Below are positions 8,353 through 15,560 of a stretch of DNA of 21,260 nt, piece after piece (position 1 is the first letter of the stretch; each line of letters begins with the position of its first letter). The notes under the pieces were generated by a model, which was not told the DNA's origin, made no database searches, and worked only from the letters and a program-made list of their open reading frames with translations. This DNA is from JBDTLH01 sp039934875 (GTDB lineage Bacteria; Acidobacteriota; Terriglobia; Terriglobales; Acidobacteriaceae). The stretch spans positions 1 through 21,260 of the forward strand of contig JBDTLH010000314.1 in NCBI GenBank assembly GCA_039934875.1, written 5' to 3'. Made by a program: the position numbers and the translations under genes.

Positions 8353-9318
8353 ATGGCGATTTACCTCGTTACCGGCGCCGCCGGATTTATCGGATCCTCT
8401 ATCGCGGAAGCGCTGCTGGAACGCGGCGAAACGGTTCGCGGACTGGATAACCTCTCATCCGGCAAAATCGAAAATGTGCAGCCGCTCATGGCCCGAGGGC
8501 TGGAATTTGTCGAGGGCGACATCCGAAGTTCCGCAGACTGCGCCCGCGCGTGCCGCGGAGTGGAATTTATCTTCCACCAGGCGGCGTTGCCCTCGGTGCC
8601 GAAATCCGTCATCGATCCGGTGAAGTCCCATCAGTCGAACATCGATGGCACCCTCAATATCCTCATGGCGGCGCGGGACGCCAAGGTGCGCCGTATCATC
8701 TACGCCGGCTCCTCCTCGGCCTACGGGGATACGCCCACGCTACCCAAACACGAGGAGATGAAGCCCAGCCCGATCTCTCCCTACGCCGTGCAGAAGCTCT
8801 GCGGCGAGCTCTACATGCAGTCATTTACCCAGGTCTACGGGCTGGAGACAGTCACCATCCGCTACTTCAACGTCTTCGGGCCGCGCCAGGACCCCACCTC
8901 CGCCTACTCCGGGGTGCTCGCCCGATTCACCACCCAGATGCTGGAGGGAAGCGAGCCCACCATCTTCGGAGACGGCCTGCAATCGCGCGATTTTACCTAC
9001 ATCAGCAACGTCATCGACGGTAACCTGCGCGCCGTCGCCGCTCCCGCCGAAAGGGTCAGCGGTAAGGTCTTCAACGTCGCCACGGCAGAACAGATATCCC
9101 TGATTCAAGCCGCCGAAGAACTGCGCAGGATTACCGGATACACTGGGCCGATTCGCTACGCCGAAGATCGCGAAGGCGATGTCAAGCACTCGCTCGCGGA
9201 TATCACGGCGGCCAAAGAGGCATTCGGTTACCAGCCAACCGTCAGCTTCGCCCATGGACTGGAAAAAACCGTTCTTTGGTACCAACAGCAGGAACAGCTC
9301 GCGCATTCGGGCCGTTAA
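8353..9318 (+). CDS. NAD-dependent epimerase/dehydratase, UDP-hexose 4-epimerase-like
   Basis: An extended short-chain dehydrogenase that probably interconverts UDP-glucose/galactose or their N-acetylated forms to supply precursors for surface polysaccharide. NAD motif TGAAGFIGS (7-15), acidic end of beta2 GLDNLSSGK, FVEGDIRS, HQAALPSVPKSV, SSSAYGD, catalytic Y144-x3-K148 (SPYAVQK), and YFNVFGPRQDPTSAYSG, which is typical of the GalE/WbpP/Gne group. 321 residues is normal. The start follows a purine-rich leader (AGGTAGGTG...TAGAGAAATA). It is probably in one transcript with the export gene. Substrate cannot be fixed from sequence alone. The 220 bp downstream to the next gene hold only pyrimidine-rich low-complexity sequence and a promoter. 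Confidence 0.87.
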   Translation: MAIYLVTGAAGFIGSSIAEALLERGETVRGLDNLSSGKIENVQPLMARGLEFVEGDIRSSADCARACRGVEFIFHQAALPSVPKSVIDPVKSHQSNIDGTLNILMAARDAKVRRIIYAGSSSAYGDTPTLPKHEEMKPSPISPYAVQKLCGELYMQSFTQVYGLETVTIRYFNVFGPRQDPTSAYSGVLARFTTQMLEGSEPTIFGDGLQSRDFTYISNVIDGNLRAVAAPAERVSGKVFNVATAEQISLIQAAEELRRITGYTGPIRYAEDREGDVKHSLADITAAKEAFGYQPTVSFAHGLEKTVLWYQQQEQLAHSGR

Positions 9319-9503
9319 ATGCACCCCCAGAAGACATAAGGGCAAAGAGAAAACCACCAGCGACGGACGTACAGCAGAGATCAGTCGCGCTCTGCGAATC
9401 CGGGCATCGTCCGCAAGGATTTCGATCGGTCGCCTCCTGTTCATTCTTGCTTTCCGCTGTGGTCCTTCGTGTGGCCTCCTCCTCTGCGGTTGCTCTTCGC
9501 TCA

Positions 9504-9533
9504 TTGGCGTTCAGAGATGCGCGAAGTTACAAT
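9504..9533 (+). promoter_or_regulatory. Promoter of the phenylalanine operon, apparently leaderless
   Basis: TTGGCG (9504-9509), an 18-bp spacer and TACAAT (9528-9533) lie so that the start site would fall on or next to the ATG at 9539. No Shine-Dalgarno precedes that ATG, which agrees with a leaderless message. Confidence 0.5.
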
Positions 9534-9538
9534 TGACC

Positions 9539-10378
9539 ATGGCGCCTAACCTCTCCTGCCGAATCGCATACCAGGGGGAGCCTGGTGCGTTCAGCGAAGA
9601 GGCGGCCCTGCTGCTTGCCCCCTCCGCTACTCTGGCGCCGTGCCATTACTTTCCCGAACTCTTCGCCTCCACCCGGGAAGCCCGCGCCGATCTCATCCTT
9701 GCTCCCATTGAGAACACTCTCGCCGGCGCGGTCACCGACAGCTACGACCTCCTGCTTCATTCCGGATTGTTTATTACCGCTGAAGTAATACTGCCCATTC
9801 ACCATCAGCTCATTGTTTCGCCGGGAACAAAGCTGTCTTCGATCCGGACCGTCCTTTCGCATGGGGTTGCCCTGGCGCAATGCCGCCGGTTTTTCGCCCT
9901 GCATCCGGCGTTGCAGCCCAAGCCTGCGCACGACACCGCCGGCAGCGTCAGAGAGATGATCGCGGGCGGTGACACCTCAGTGGCGGCGATCGCGAGTGAA
10001 CGCGCCAGCGGCATCTACGGGGGAGAAATTCTCCTCCGCAACATCGAAGATAGCCCGCACAATTTCACCCGTTTTCTGCTCTTGTCTGAATTCGAAAACC
10101 CTGGAATTGAAAGCACCGCCGAGGAAAGTAAGTTTTCGCTAGCAGTCCGATTGAAGTTCGTTTCTCTACTGCCAGCTATGCTTGCCCAGGCAATGAGCAA
10201 GGGCGCGAAGCTGGTGAACCTCGTCTCCCGCCCGGCCATCGACGCTCCCTGGAACTACTACTTCTATCTTGACTTCTTAGGGTCAGCGTGTTCCAACTGC
10301 GGTGACTTATCGCAGTTCGCAAGCGAATTCAAATGGCTGGGGCGATACCGCGCCGCAGCCCCATCACAAAGCGCATGA
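9539..10378 (+). CDS. pheA: Prephenate dehydratase (monofunctional) with divergent ACT domain
   Basis: Converts prephenate to phenylpyruvate in phenylalanine synthesis. The ATG at 9539 is chosen because family homology starts at once (CRIAYQGEPGAFSEEAA); the same frame is open further upstream but non-coding. The catalytic domain has PIENTLAGAVTDSYDLL and the HNFTRF motif (174-179, with the essential Thr177-Arg178). The C-terminal ACT domain (about 198-260) lacks the usual GAL and ESRP motifs that bind phenylalanine: it reads VSLLPAM and NLVSRP (Val229 for Glu). Feedback inhibition by phenylalanine may therefore be weakened or changed. 279 residues is normal for a stand-alone dehydratase. Chorismate mutase is a separate gene 16 bp downstream, unlike the fused E. 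coli P-protein. Confidence 0.92.
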   Translation: MAPNLSCRIAYQGEPGAFSEEAALLLAPSATLAPCHYFPELFASTREARADLILAPIENTLAGAVTDSYDLLLHSGLFITAEVILPIHHQLIVSPGTKLSSIRTVLSHGVALAQCRRFFALHPALQPKPAHDTAGSVREMIAGGDTSVAAIASERASGIYGGEILLRNIEDSPHNFTRFLLLSEFENPGIESTAEESKFSLAVRLKFVSLLPAMLAQAMSKGAKLVNLVSRPAIDAPWNYYFYLDFLGSACSNCGDLSQFASEFKWLGRYRAAAPSQSA

Positions 10379-10394
10379 AGAAAGGCTAGACCGC

Positions 10395-10727
10395 ATGGAC
10401 ATCGCAGATTGGCGGGAGCGGATTGACATCATCGATCGCGAGCTGATGGAGTTGCTGAACCAGCGTGCGCATGCCGCGCTCGAGATCGGTCGGCTGAAGC
10501 GCGTCGCGGGATTGCCCATCTATGAACCTCAGCGCGAATCCGTCATCTTTGAAAATGTGTCGCGCCTCAATGTTGGGCCGCTGCCTACCTCTGAGCTGCA
10601 GCGCATCTTCGAGAGAATCATAGATGTGATGCGCTCTGTGCAGCGCTTTGAGATCGAATCGGAACGCAAACAAGCCATAGCAACTTCCGTCCACGAAGAT
10701 ACCACCACACGAAGGGAAGAGAAATGA
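10395..10727 (+). CDS. aroQ: Chorismate mutase, AroQ type
   Basis: Rearranges chorismate to prephenate, feeding the dehydratase encoded just upstream. It is an all-helical AroQ domain of 110 residues starting at ATG 10395 (MDIADWRERIDIIDREL), with GAAAGG about 9 nt upstream. Residues matching the E. coli active site are in place: Arg7, Arg24, Lys35, Arg47, Glu48 and Gln83; the position equivalent to Ser84 is Met79. After about residue 90 a charged tail (SERKQAIATSVHED...) extends the domain. Its stop overlaps the next start by 4 bp (ATGA), indicating translational coupling. Chorismate mutase and this DAHP synthase type often form complexes in other bacteria; that is possible here but not visible. 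Confidence 0.92.
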   Translation: MDIADWRERIDIIDRELMELLNQRAHAALEIGRLKRVAGLPIYEPQRESVIFENVSRLNVGPLPTSELQRIFERIIDVMRSVQRFEIESERKQAIATSVHEDTTTRREEK

Positions 10728-11743
10728 TTGTCGCCATGCAGGAAGGGGCCGGAGAAGAACAAATCCGGCTCGTAATTGAACGCCTGATCGAGATCGGCTT
10801 CGACGTGCACCGCACCACCGGAGTGTTGCAGACCATCCTCGCCGCAGTCGGCAATCCCGGAGAGTTCGACACCCGCGAAATCGAGATGCTGGATGGTGTG
10901 TTGAACGTCCATCGCATCACCTCGCCCTATAAGCTGGTCAGCCGTGGCTTCAATCCTGAAGGCACCGTCGTCAAGTTCGCGAACGGCGTCGAGATCGGCG
11001 GCAATGCGGTCGTCTTAATGGCTGGCCCCTGCTCTGTGGAGTCGCGTGAACAGTTGTTCCAGGTTGCGGAGCGCGTCGCCTCCGCGGGAGCTCGCGTCCT
11101 GCGCGGCGGCGCGTTCAAACCCCGCAGCTCGCCTTATTCCTTCCAGGGGATGGGCCTCGACGGACTCAAGCTGCTGCGCCAGGCCGGTGACCGCTACAAC
11201 CTGCTGGTCGTCAGCGAGGTGATGGAGATCTCGCAGATCGAATTGATGGAGCCCTATGTGGACATTCTGCAGGTCGGCGCGCGCAACATGCAGAATTTCA
11301 ATCTACTGCGCGAGATCGGCAAGGTGCGCAAGCCCGTACTTCTGAAGCGCGGCATCGCCGCCACCATCGAGGAGCTGCTGCTCTCCGCTGAATATATTAT
11401 GGCGGGCGGCAATCGCCAGGTTATGCTCTGTGAGCGCGGTATCCGCACATTTGAGCCTTCGACCCGCAACACCCTCGACCTCGGCGCAGTCCCCATCGTC
11501 AAAAAGCTTACCCATCTTCCCATGGCCGTCGATCCGTCCCACGGCACCGGACGGCGCGATAAAGTCTCTACCATGGCGGGCGCCGCCGTAGCCGCGGGTG
11601 CGGACGCGCTCTTAATCGAGGTGCATCATGATCCCGAACACGCGCTCTCCGATGGGGCGCAATCGCTCTACCCCGATCAGTTCGACAAGCTGGTGCACGA
11701 CCTGCGTTTGATTGCCGCCGCCGTAGGGCGCTCGATTGCTTAG
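10724..11743 (+). CDS. aroF: 3-deoxy-7-phosphoheptulonate (DAHP) synthase, AroAI-beta type
   Basis: Condenses phosphoenolpyruvate and erythrose 4-phosphate, the first step of the shikimate pathway. An N-terminal ferredoxin-like regulatory domain (about 1-75: MIVAMQEGAGEEQIRLVIER...) precedes the TIM barrel, as in the Thermotoga type enzyme. Barrel motifs are VLMAGPCSVES, RGGAFKPRSSPYSFQG, KPVLLKRG, MLCERGIRTFE, and the metal-binding DPSHGTGRRD. 339 residues fits the family. The start overlaps chorismate mutase by 4 bp, and the gene's end overlaps the aminotransferase by 8 bp. Inhibition by tyrosine or phenylalanine through the N-terminal domain is known in the family; placement beside pheA hints at regulation from the phenylalanine branch. 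Confidence 0.93.
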   Translation: MIVAMQEGAGEEQIRLVIERLIEIGFDVHRTTGVLQTILAAVGNPGEFDTREIEMLDGVLNVHRITSPYKLVSRGFNPEGTVVKFANGVEIGGNAVVLMAGPCSVESREQLFQVAERVASAGARVLRGGAFKPRSSPYSFQGMGLDGLKLLRQAGDRYNLLVVSEVMEISQIELMEPYVDILQVGARNMQNFNLLREIGKVRKPVLLKRGIAATIEELLLSAEYIMAGGNRQVMLCERGIRTFEPSTRNTLDLGAVPIVKKLTHLPMAVDPSHGTGRRDKVSTMAGAAVAAGADALLIEVHHDPEHALSDGAQSLYPDQFDKLVHDLRLIAAAVGRSIA

Positions 11744-12908
11744 CCTCTCTCAGCGCATTCAGCGTATCGAGGTCTCAGGCACCTACCGCATGGTTGCCGA
11801 AGCTGCTGCGCTGCGCGTTCACGGCATCGAACTGGCGGACCTGGGCGCGGGGGAGCCGCATTTCGCCACTCCCGCACACATCTGCGACGCCGGAATCTCC
11901 GCCATTCGCCAGGGCTTCACCCGTTACACCGCGGGACTGGGTATCGCCGAGCTGTGCTCCGCCATTGCCCAACGCCACCACCGCGATTTTGCAACCAACT
12001 ACGCCGCGGAGAACGTCATCGTCACCCCCGGCGGCAAATTCGCCCTCTTTGAGGCCCTCGAATGCATCCTTGACCCCGGTGATGAAGTCATCATCCCCAG
12101 TCCCTATTGGGTTTCCTTTAAGGACATCGTCGAGTTCACCGGCGCCAAATGTGTCTTCGTCGAATCGCGCGAGAGCGCTGGCTTCGTTCTCGATCCCGAT
12201 CACATTGCCGCCTCCATTACTGCGCGGACTCGCGCCATCATACTCAACTCGCCCTCTAATCCCTGCGGCGCGGTCGCGGATGCCGAGACGGTGAGGAGAA
12301 TCGTCGAGCTCGCCGTCGTCCACGACCTCACGGTCATTGCCGACGAGTGCTACGCCTATCTGATCTACGACCGAGACCGCATCTCCGCCGCCTCTTTTAG
12401 CCAGCAGCACGTGATCGTCATCGGATCGCTATCGAAAACCTATGCCATGACCGGCTGGCGCGTGGGATACGCACTCGCGCCCACAAACATCATCCAGGCG
12501 ATGCAGAAGCTGCATAGTCAATCGGTCACCTCGGTGGCTGCCCCCATGCAGAGGGCCGCGCTCGCGGCGGTCACCGGACCACAGGAGTGTATCGCCCAAA
12601 TGTGCGCCGAGTATCGTCGCCATCGCGACCTGTTGTGGAACGAGCTGAACCGGCTCGCAGGAATCCATTGTCAGTTACCGGACGGCGCATTTTATCTGTA
12701 TGCGAATGTCGGCGCCATTCTACGTTGCAACCGATGGAACTCGACCGAACTCGCATCCAAGCTGCTGCATGAAGCCCACCTGGTATGCGTTCCCGGCTCA
12801 GCCTTCGGCACCTCGGAACATCTGCGATTCTCCTATGCCGCAGACGAGAATACACTGAGGACCGCCGCCCAACGGTTGAACGCCTTTTTATCTACGCTCC
12901 AAACCTAA
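11736..12908 (+). CDS. Class I PLP aminotransferase, probably aromatic/prephenate or aspartate type
   Basis: A fold-type I aminotransferase that most likely completes the operon by aminating phenylpyruvate or prephenate. TTG at 11736 is taken as the start, because SLSQRIQRIEVSGTYRMVAEA matches the family N-terminus; the first ATG (11790) would remove it. AGGG lies about 9 nt upstream, inside the DAHP synthase gene, which it overlaps by 8 bp. Motifs are LGAGEPHFATP, NSPSNPCGAV, IADECYAYLIYD, PLP lysine Lys234 in GSLSKTYAMTGWRVGY, and RFSYA with the carboxylate-binding Arg. It belongs to the aspartate aminotransferase Ib group, which includes glutamate/aspartate-prephenate aminotransferases, so specificity cannot be decided here. 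390 residues is normal. Confidence 0.88.
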   Translation: MLSLSQRIQRIEVSGTYRMVAEAAALRVHGIELADLGAGEPHFATPAHICDAGISAIRQGFTRYTAGLGIAELCSAIAQRHHRDFATNYAAENVIVTPGGKFALFEALECILDPGDEVIIPSPYWVSFKDIVEFTGAKCVFVESRESAGFVLDPDHIAASITARTRAIILNSPSNPCGAVADAETVRRIVELAVVHDLTVIADECYAYLIYDRDRISAASFSQQHVIVIGSLSKTYAMTGWRVGYALAPTNIIQAMQKLHSQSVTSVAAPMQRAALAAVTGPQECIAQMCAEYRRHRDLLWNELNRLAGIHCQLPDGAFYLYANVGAILRCNRWNSTELASKLLHEAHLVCVPGSAFGTSEHLRFSYAADENTLRTAAQRLNAFLSTLQT

Positions 12909-12927
12909 AGCTGCCTCCTCAACGAAT

Positions 12928-12952
12928 TGTCGTCCTGCGCAGCGAAGGACCT
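12928..12952. repeat. Possible dispersed intergenic repeat (GTCGTCCTGCGCAGCGAAGGACC-like)
   Basis: The segment resembles the GTCATCCTGAGC(G)AAGCGAAGGA(C/T)C family of intergenic repeats that I associate with Acidobacteriota genomes. It sits between convergent genes. Only one copy is in the window, so this rests on memory. Confidence 0.35.
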
Positions 12953-12996
12953 TGCGTTCACCTTGCATTGGCACTCTGCTCCGCGACCGTCGCCGC

Positions 12997-13024
12997 CCCG
13001 TGACCCGTGACTCCGTAGCTATAG
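12997..13024. repeat. Short heptanucleotide tract beside a stop codon
   Basis: CCCGTGA occurs twice in exact tandem (12997-13003, 13004-13010), followed by CTCCGTA and GCTATAG at the same 7-nt period. It shares CCGTGACT with the longer tract at 1687-1694. It ends 1 bp before the stop codon of the minus-strand permease. Confidence 0.55.
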
Positions 13025-13025
13025 C

Positions 13026-14375
13026 TCAGTCATACCGCAACGCCTGCACCGGATCCAGTCTTGCCGCTCTTCTCGCGGGATACAGCCCCGCCGCCAAGCT
13101 CACGAACACGGAAAAACCAATCGCCGCCCCTACCAGCCACAACGGCAGCAGCCAGAACTCCTGGGTTGGCATCTGGTTCTTGCGCATGTAGGCGTCAAAC
13201 CCAAGATTGATTCCCTTGCCGATCACCCATCCCAACGCGACGCCCAGCGCGCCTCCGATTACGCCCATCGCCGCCGCCTCCGCGAAGAAGAGCGTCTGCA
13301 CATCCGCATCGCTCGCGCCGATCGCTTTCATGATCCCGATCTCCCGCCGCCGCTCCAGTATGGACATCACCAGCGTATTGATGATCCCCAGCGACGCCAC
13401 TGCCAGCGCCAGGCTGCCGAATATCCCCAGAAAGCCATCGAGCACCGCGAAGAAACGCTGCAAGCTCTTGGATGCATCGAGCAGCGACTCCGCCCCGAAT
13501 CCCAGCTTCTTGATCTGTTCCTCGACCGAGGTTGTGTTTTTCGGTCCTTTGACGCGCACAAACAACATCGCATATTGGCCGCGCGGCCCTGCCGCCGCGC
13601 TGAAGGAGCGCATGTCCGCAGGCTGCGCCGCATGGAGCGATTCCGCCAGCGCCTGCGGAATCCAAATCTTTGCGCTCGAGCCCATAAACCCGCCCATGGG
13701 ATCATTATCGATGACGCCGACGATCCGCACCGTGGCACGTTTGCGCAGCAATTGGAAGCCTTGCGGCGCCGTCCCTTCCGCGCCGCTACCGCCCCCGCTC
13801 ACCGCCCCGCCGTGCTGAAAATATTCAAGCGTCAGATCCTTGCCGATCGCACCCTCTGGGTTGCCGCCGCCTACCAGCTCCTTCGCGTAGTCCTTATGAA
13901 CGATGGCCTCACTCGCGTCAGCGCTCGAAAAAAACTTCCCCTTCATGGTATCGAACGCCTCATGCTGCCTCGCCGACTCCGGGAGCGCCGATACGGTCGT
14001 CGGATGCGCCTTCCCGCCCTCCTGCACATCCGAATAGAAACGTATCTCGGGATACGCCTCCAGTACATTGGGCAGCTTCGCGATCTCCGCTCGCGCGCCC
14101 TCATTCAATGGCAACGCCTCTCCCACCGGCGCGGCGCCCTTGCGCCGCTCCCGCTCCATCTCCCGCGGATCGTTTTTAGCCGAGACGAAAATCGTGTCGA
14201 ACAATCCCGACTTACGAAATTGCTTCGTCGCCAGCGATTGCAATCCGATACCCAGCGACAGCATTGCCACCAGAGACGCCACCCCCACCGCGATGCCCGC
14301 CGTGGTCAACGTATTGCGCAGCACCGCCTGCCGCAAATTCCGCAACGCCAAGTCTGTCAAATCGCCGATCTTCAT
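13026..14375 (-). CDS. ABC transporter permease, MacB/LolC/FtsX type
   Basis: The inner-membrane subunit of a type VII (MacB-like) ABC system, 449 residues. It starts with LRNLRQAVLRNTLTTAGIAVG, leading into the first membrane helix, followed by a large periplasmic MacB_PCD-like domain (about 60-310) with a Gly/Ser-rich stretch (GGAVSGGGSGAEG). The C-terminal FtsX domain has three helices, the motif NTLVMSILERRREIGIMKAI, and ends PARRAARLDPVQALRYD. The start overlaps the ATPase stop by 4 bp (ATGA), so the two are translationally coupled. No periplasmic adaptor (HlyD-type) gene is in the operon, so it may act in lipoprotein handling, mechanotransmission or peptide export rather than as a full tripartite efflux pump. 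The substrate is unknown. Confidence 0.9.
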   Translation of the reverse strand: MKIGDLTDLALRNLRQAVLRNTLTTAGIAVGVASLVAMLSLGIGLQSLATKQFRKSGLFDTIFVSAKNDPREMERERRKGAAPVGEALPLNEGARAEIAKLPNVLEAYPEIRFYSDVQEGGKAHPTTVSALPESARQHEAFDTMKGKFFSSADASEAIVHKDYAKELVGGGNPEGAIGKDLTLEYFQHGGAVSGGGSGAEGTAPQGFQLLRKRATVRIVGVIDNDPMGGFMGSSAKIWIPQALAESLHAAQPADMRSFSAAAGPRGQYAMLFVRVKGPKNTTSVEEQIKKLGFGAESLLDASKSLQRFFAVLDGFLGIFGSLALAVASLGIINTLVMSILERRREIGIMKAIGASDADVQTLFFAEAAAMGVIGGALGVALGWVIGKGINLGFDAYMRKNQMPTQEFWLLPLWLVGAAIGFSVFVSLAAGLYPARRAARLDPVQALRYD

Positions 14376-15112
14376 CTTTGCACCTGCTGAATGACGACCG
14401 CTGAGTGTTGCGTCCTCTCTTCTCCCACCAGCTTCCCGTCCGACATAAAGAACATCCTCTGTGCATACTGCTCCGCTAGGGCGCGCTCATGCGTCACCAT
14501 CACAATCGTCATTCCCAACTCTTCATTCAACTGCGTCAACAGGCCCATGATCTCCGCGCCCGTCTTGCTGTCGAGATTGCCGGTCGGCTCGTCCGCTAGC
14601 AGCAAATTGGGCCGGTTCACCAGCGCGCGGGCGAGAGCGGTCCGCTGCTGCTCACCACCTGAAATTTCGCTCGGAGTATGTCCCCTGCGTTGCGTCAGCC
14701 CTACCCGCGCCAGCGCCTCTGCTACGCGCGCGTCACGCTCCCTCCGCTCTACCTCGGCAAAGCGCATTGGCAATTCGATATTTTGCTCGACCGTCATGCT
14801 GGGCACCAGATGAAACGCCTGGAAGACCACGCCTACTTCATTGCGGCGATACTTCGCCAACTCTTCGCGCGACATCCTCGCCAGATCGCGTCCGTTCACC
14901 ACAATCTCGCCATGGGTCGCGTGGTCGAGTCCCGCGATCAAGTTCAAGAGTGAGGATTTGCCTGATCCCGAGCTTCCCAGCAATGCCACGAACTCTCCCG
15001 CCTCCACCTCCAGTGAAACCCCATCCACCGCATGGACCACCGTCGTGCCCATCCTGTGCCAGCGGCTCACATCGCGCACCGCCACCGCTGCTCCTTCACC
15101 CATTTCACCCAT
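14372..15112 (-). CDS. ABC transporter ATPase, LolD/MacB type
   Basis: The nucleotide-binding subunit paired with the downstream FtsX-type permease. Walker A GSSGSGKSS, Q-loop VVFQAFHLVPSMTV, signature ISGGEQQRTALARAL, Walker B LLLADEPTGNLDS and switch histidine MVTHE are all intact. 246 residues is usual. The start is uncertain: ATG at 15110-15112 is the longest choice, a second ATG lies 9 bp inside, and AAGGAG lies 5 nt before an in-frame GTG (15083-15085). The longest start has no Shine-Dalgarno and lies 6 nt after a -10-like hexamer, which could mean a leaderless message. The C-terminal tail (EERTQHSAVVIQQVQR) follows the catalytic core. Confidence 0.91.
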   Translation of the reverse strand: MGEMGEGAAVAVRDVSRWHRMGTTVVHAVDGVSLEVEAGEFVALLGSSGSGKSSLLNLIAGLDHATHGEIVVNGRDLARMSREELAKYRRNEVGVVFQAFHLVPSMTVEQNIELPMRFAEVERRERDARVAEALARVGLTQRRGHTPSEISGGEQQRTALARALVNRPNLLLADEPTGNLDSKTGAEIMGLLTQLNEELGMTIVMVTHERALAEQYAQRMFFMSDGKLVGEERTQHSAVVIQQVQR

Positions 15113-15118
15113 ATTGCG

Positions 15119-15148
15119 ATACTAACCGCCCCAATCCCTCATAAGCAA
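15119..15148 (-). promoter_or_regulatory. Weak candidate promoter for the ABC operon
   Basis: On the minus strand TTGCTT, 18 bp, then TAGTAT (4/6 match) ends 6 nt before the ATG at 15112. If real, transcription would start at about the start codon. Confidence 0.28.
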
Positions 15149-15184
15149 AAGACGCCCCGCTTACGCCAGAGCGCCCTCTTTCTT

Positions 15185-15209
15185 GAACTCGAAACCCGAA
15201 CTCGAAACT
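15185..15209. repeat. Short heptanucleotide-like tract beside a stop codon
   Basis: ACTCGAA (15187-15193) and ACCCGAA (15194-15200) are in 7-nt tandem, followed by CTCGAAACT. On the minus strand this reads GAGTTTCGGGTTCG-like, directly after the stop of the zinc-ribbon gene (3 bp away). Confidence 0.5.
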
Positions 15210-15212
15210 ATC

Positions 15213-15476
15213 TTAATTCGGCTTCTTCATCTCTATATGCTCATCATGCAGCACAAAAGTCGCGGGACACTTCGCAGACCCGCAGATCACCGGCACCACC
15301 CCATTCACCTGCTTGCGCGTCACCAGCCCCAGCGTTCCGCATGACGGACATGCCAGAACCGCCCAATAAGGATCCCCATTCTCTCCCGTCTCTCCCGCGT
15401 TTTCCAGGACGAATATCGTCCCGGGTCGCATATCTTCCGGCTCCCACTCCGTCAGTACATTCAATTGTGCGGTCAT
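15213..15476 (-). CDS. Small zinc-ribbon-like protein, function unknown
   Basis: An 87-residue protein with a strong ribosome site (GGAGG, 8 nt before the ATG). It holds two cysteine pairs, CPSC at about 43-46 (LACPSCGTLG) and CGSAKC at about 65-70 (VICGSAKCPATFVLHDEHIE). These probably form a single zinc ribbon or knuckle; this is inferred from spacing only. No membrane segment or signal peptide is present. It lies 84 bp downstream of the MerR-family gene on the same strand and is probably co-transcribed with it. Zinc ribbons of this size often bind nucleic acid or partner proteins, but I recognise no named family. Confidence 0.8.
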   Translation of the reverse strand: MTAQLNVLTEWEPEDMRPGTIFVLENAGETGENGDPYWAVLACPSCGTLGLVTRKQVNGVVPVICGSAKCPATFVLHDEHIEMKKPN

Positions 15477-15560
15477 TTCGCTGCCCTCCCTTGAAATCTG
15501 AACTTCGGGTAATACGCCGCCGTCGCCAAACCGAACGAAGTATCAATGGTCCGCGGAATT

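Noticed and set aside
8821..9504. A 227-residue antisense open frame across the end of the epimerase
   Set aside because: Low-complexity Gly/Arg/Asp composition opposite a well-supported gene, with no recognisable motif.
9179..9538. The in-frame upstream extension of pheA from 9179
   Set aside because: It overlaps the epimerase 3' end and has no family similarity. Prephenate dehydratase homology begins at the ATG at 9539, which also has a fitting promoter.
13575..14390. A 271-residue plus-strand frame opposite the ABC permease
   Set aside because: Arg/Leu-rich shadow frame; the minus strand carries clear MacB/FtsX features and the ATGA coupling.
13026..15112. A complete tripartite MacAB efflux system
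   Set aside because: Only ATPase and permease genes are present. There is no adaptor or outer-membrane factor gene in the operon.
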